Assembly (NCBI RefSeq): GCF_031755915.1
Contig: NC_083387.1
Location: forward strand, 896,501 to 960,500
Reading direction: 5' to 3'
Length of the DNA stretch: 64,000 bases
DNA from: Ziziphus jujuba
Taxonomy: Eukaryota; Streptophyta; Magnoliopsida; Rosales; Rhamnaceae
The notes beneath the pieces are model-generated. The model was not told the origin of the DNA, made no database searches, and saw only the letters and a list, made by a program, of their open reading frames with translations. The translations under genes were made by a program, and so were the position numbers. Within the stretch, counting starts at the first letter, position 1. Each line of letters begins with the position of its first letter. Of this stretch, positions 61,580 through 64,000 are shown one piece after another.

Positions 61580-62665
61580 GATTTGATGGGCTTTTATAAA
61601 TGTGTTGCTAAGGAACAAAGGAAATGAAGAAAGCCAGGTTATGAACTACAACTGAGCAGAGACTTATATGCTGCCAATGTTCATAGAGGGTAAGAAACTA
61701 AATTGAAGAGATTTTTCGCAAAATTCTTTTGGGATGGAAATTGGGTATGCAGAGGCAGAGTTAGATGAGCCAAGATATGCTTAGCGAACAAAAACCGATA
61801 ACCGGAGGATGGAACTGAGGTTCGAAAAACAAAAAAGTGGTGTGTGTAGCAAAGGGACAAGGAGAGAAGAACAGAACAAGAACTGAAGAAATGAAGAAGT
61901 TGAGGGAGGTGGAGGGGGTATTATTATAGGAAGATGTGCGGGTAAGAAAAATACGATGAAAATACTGTTTGATTAACGAAATGGTCATATAAATATAATT
62001 ATATATAAATATACAAAACAGAAAAAGCAGAGTAGGTAGCTTGGCCATCCAAAATGTCGCATAAGGCATTTTTCTAAAAATAAAGTCAAATGTCCACTCT
62101 CATCATGTTTAGTTAAACGCATTTAGTTTCTAGTGACAATCTGCATTATTAATTACTCCGGGTAGCAAGCTCTTACCTTTAATTTAAATACCAAATTATA
62201 AGCCAGATTAAGTATTAGTATGTAGGTAGTTAAAATTATCTCCTTTTTTAAATTTAATATATGTCCAAAGAAAAAAAGTGCATTATAACTCGTTAGCCCA
62301 CCGGCTATGGCCGCTATGATGTGGGCTGATTAGTAAAGTTAAAAAAGGTAGCGTGAGAGATGCGTGACTCATGAATAAATACTGTCCCTTGAGCCAAGGA
62401 GAAGAGAATCAATGCGTATAATGCTAGTTGATTTATTCCAAATTTCATTGAAAGAGACGCGTATGATTGACCAAAAGCGCCTAAACGCACATGCCCAGTG
62501 ACGCCCATTTCTTTTCTTTCTTTCTTTATTTATTCATTTCTATTATTTGTGTAATTGATTATTGTCCACCACCCTCCCTCCAATAATACAATAAAAATTG
62601 TTTCCATGTTCTTTAGACTTCCATTTTAAACAATCCTTGCACTTTTGGGCCAGCTTTTTGCTCAT

Positions 62666-62771
62666 TATATGTATATATATATATACACATATTTGTTTCT
62701 TGATAATATATATGTATATATATATATATACACATATTTGTTTCTTGATAATATATATGTATATATATATA
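62666..62771. repeat. ~43-bp tandem repeat built on a TA microsatellite
   Basis: Two full units (about 62666-62706 and 62707-62751), each a TATATG(TA)n run followed by CACATATTTGTTTCTTGATAA, then a partial third unit. The units differ mainly in TA length. Confidence 0.9.
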
Positions 62772-63300
62772 ATTGAGGTTGATTGATTAGTCTGATGATC
62801 GGAAGACTTGCAAATGCATTTAGCAATCATATTAATTTTTGATAAAAGAAGCAATATTCTTGAGTAGAAGATGGAACGAATCTTGTCCATTAACTGATTT
62901 TTATTATTTTTTTGATAAATTTGTCCATTAATTGGTTAAATATTATATATATGAAAGATATAATAACATGTATCCGATGGGGTTGGGGGCGCAGGGGCCG
63001 GGCAATTGCTTAAATAATAATACAGTCCCTGACGTGGGGACAAGTGATCCAATGCCCTTCTACTCACTGTTACATAGCAGGATAATATGGCAGTGGCATA
63101 CTTAGCTGTTCCTTCTGTATTTATCCCACATTGCGTAATTGTTGTCATTTTCCTTTTTTCTTGATAATTTAATTTAATCAAACCTAGACTTTCATGAGTT
63201 CAACTAAATATAGTGTATATTCACAGAACGTGTGACTTCTTGTTATTCCAATTGTCTTATTTTTACTTAACATTTATTATTATTCAATTGTTTCATCTAT

Positions 63301-63341
63301 TGATATATATATCTATATATATATATATAGATATATATTTA
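63301..63341. repeat. TA-rich perfect palindrome
   Basis: ATATATATCTATATATA and its mirror complement TATATATAGATATATAT form a near-perfect inverted repeat centred near 63320, able to form a cruciform or hairpin. Confidence 0.8.
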
Positions 63342-64000
63342 TTATCGCAAAATGAATTGGCAAGGAGGATTACCGGCGACTAATGTTATTTATAAACGCA
63401 AATAACAATGATTAATAAAACAATAATTCTTCTTAATTTTAAGTTGAGATCAATTTTTAGTTTGTTGTAATTAATTAATTTGGAAATTGTGCCATAGAGT
63501 TAACCCATACATGTTGCCCTAGCTAAAGTTGTCTGTTAGGTTGTTTGCCGCTAGATCAAGCTGTGTACTTTCGTTGCTTTGATGGAATAAATTTGCTTTT
63601 AATCTTTTGCTTTGCTGCATAATTCTTAATTATTCTTTAAGTAAGGGGTAAGACATATCAAACCACAGCTACAGGGCAACTAGCATGCACTCTTGGTAGA
63701 TGAATGGGCCTGGGTATAAATGAGGCCACTAAAACAAGGTCAAACCTCTTTATCAATTATTATAGTTATTATTTTAATTTCACCATAACTCTTTATTAAC
63801 TACATAGTATAGCTTGTTTGGATTTTAAATATTATATATACGCCTACTTTATCGTAACCATCAACAAGAAAGAATACTTGACAGCCAAGTGCCTATTCTC
63901 GTTTAACTGTTACAACCATCCTATATATATATATATATATTGAATTTGAGGGTGCTTATTAAGTTGGCAGCTGCAATCAAGAATATGCTAATTTGTCTGC

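Larger units (their letters stand above)
61340..61670 (-). repeat. NIP5-1: tandemly duplicated leader module upstream of NIP5;1
   Basis: Two diverged copies (about 61340-61490 and 61517-61660). In plus-strand order each has a long poly-T, a G-rich patch, ATTACAT, TTTTATAAA, G(G/T)T(A/G)TTGCTA, a GAA(C/G)AA-rich stretch and CCAGGT(A/T)A. The similarity is patchy but collinear. Each copy contains one AUGUAA on the transcribed strand. Confidence 0.7.
61671..64000. other. NIP5;1 promoter and AT-rich end of window
   Basis: A TATA-like stretch on the minus strand lies at about 61985-62015, which would place transcription start near 61,950. Beyond it the sequence is AT-rich with repeats at 62666-62771 and 63301-63340 and (TA)n at about 63921-63941. 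No gene is recognised to the end of the window. Confidence 0.5.

Noticed and set aside
62314..62508. 64-residue open frame on the minus strand with a hydrophobic stretch
   Set aside because: Short, with no family, no upstream context and no related copy in the window; chance frame in promoter-distal DNA.

Overview
The window is plant nuclear DNA. It has intron-rich genes with GT-AG introns, very AT-rich intergenic DNA full of (TA)n microsatellites and poly-A/T tracts, and gene families found only in plants (NIMIN, NIP aquaporin, plant GSK3, clade-G-like PP2C, plant GH28). The proteins look like those of a woody rosid-type eudicot. I cannot name the species from sequence alone. I rebuilt exon structures by hand from splice sites and reading phase; every multi-exon model listed closes in frame.

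Layout. 0.6-6.9 kb (minus strand): two tandem paralogues of a plant multi-pass membrane protein with the same eight-exon structure. 8.1-9.1 kb (minus): a two-exon NAD-type short-chain dehydrogenase. 10.9-13.7 kb (plus): a seven-exon, probably plastid-targeted, START/polyketide-cyclase-like protein with one apparent GC-AG intron. 14.6-17.2 kb (minus): a four-exon PP2C phosphatase. 17-24 kb: gene-poor, with a long (AC)n run. 24-28.1 kb (plus): a GSK3/shaggy-like kinase with twelve coding exons and a 5' UTR intron. 29.2-31.0 kb (minus): a truncated, frameshifted fragment of an ABCC10-like transporter. 33.5-35.6 kb (plus): a six-exon GH28 polygalacturonase. 40.0-40.7 kb (plus): an NDR1/HIN1-like LEA-2 membrane protein. 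43.9-56.4 kb (plus): four intronless NIMIN (NPR1-interacting) genes, split by a decayed CACTA-like transposon at 45.4-49.8 kb. 58.4-61.3 kb (minus): a NIP5;1-type boric acid channel. 61.3-64 kb: its 5' leader, promoter and AT-rich DNA.

Most notable points. (1) The four NIMIN genes fall into two subtypes in the order A-B-A-B, which suggests duplication of an A-B pair. The fourth has four TGACG (TGA-factor) motifs in 155 bp of promoter. (2) The presumed NIP5;1 leader carries two AUGUAA 'AUG-stop' elements, each inside one copy of a tandemly duplicated module. AUG-stop is the known boron-sensing ribosome-stall element, so dosage of the sensor may have been changed by duplication. (3) The ABCC10 fragment keeps only TMD0 and part of TMD1. 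The genes are functionally unrelated neighbours, except within the membrane-protein pair and the NIMIN cluster.
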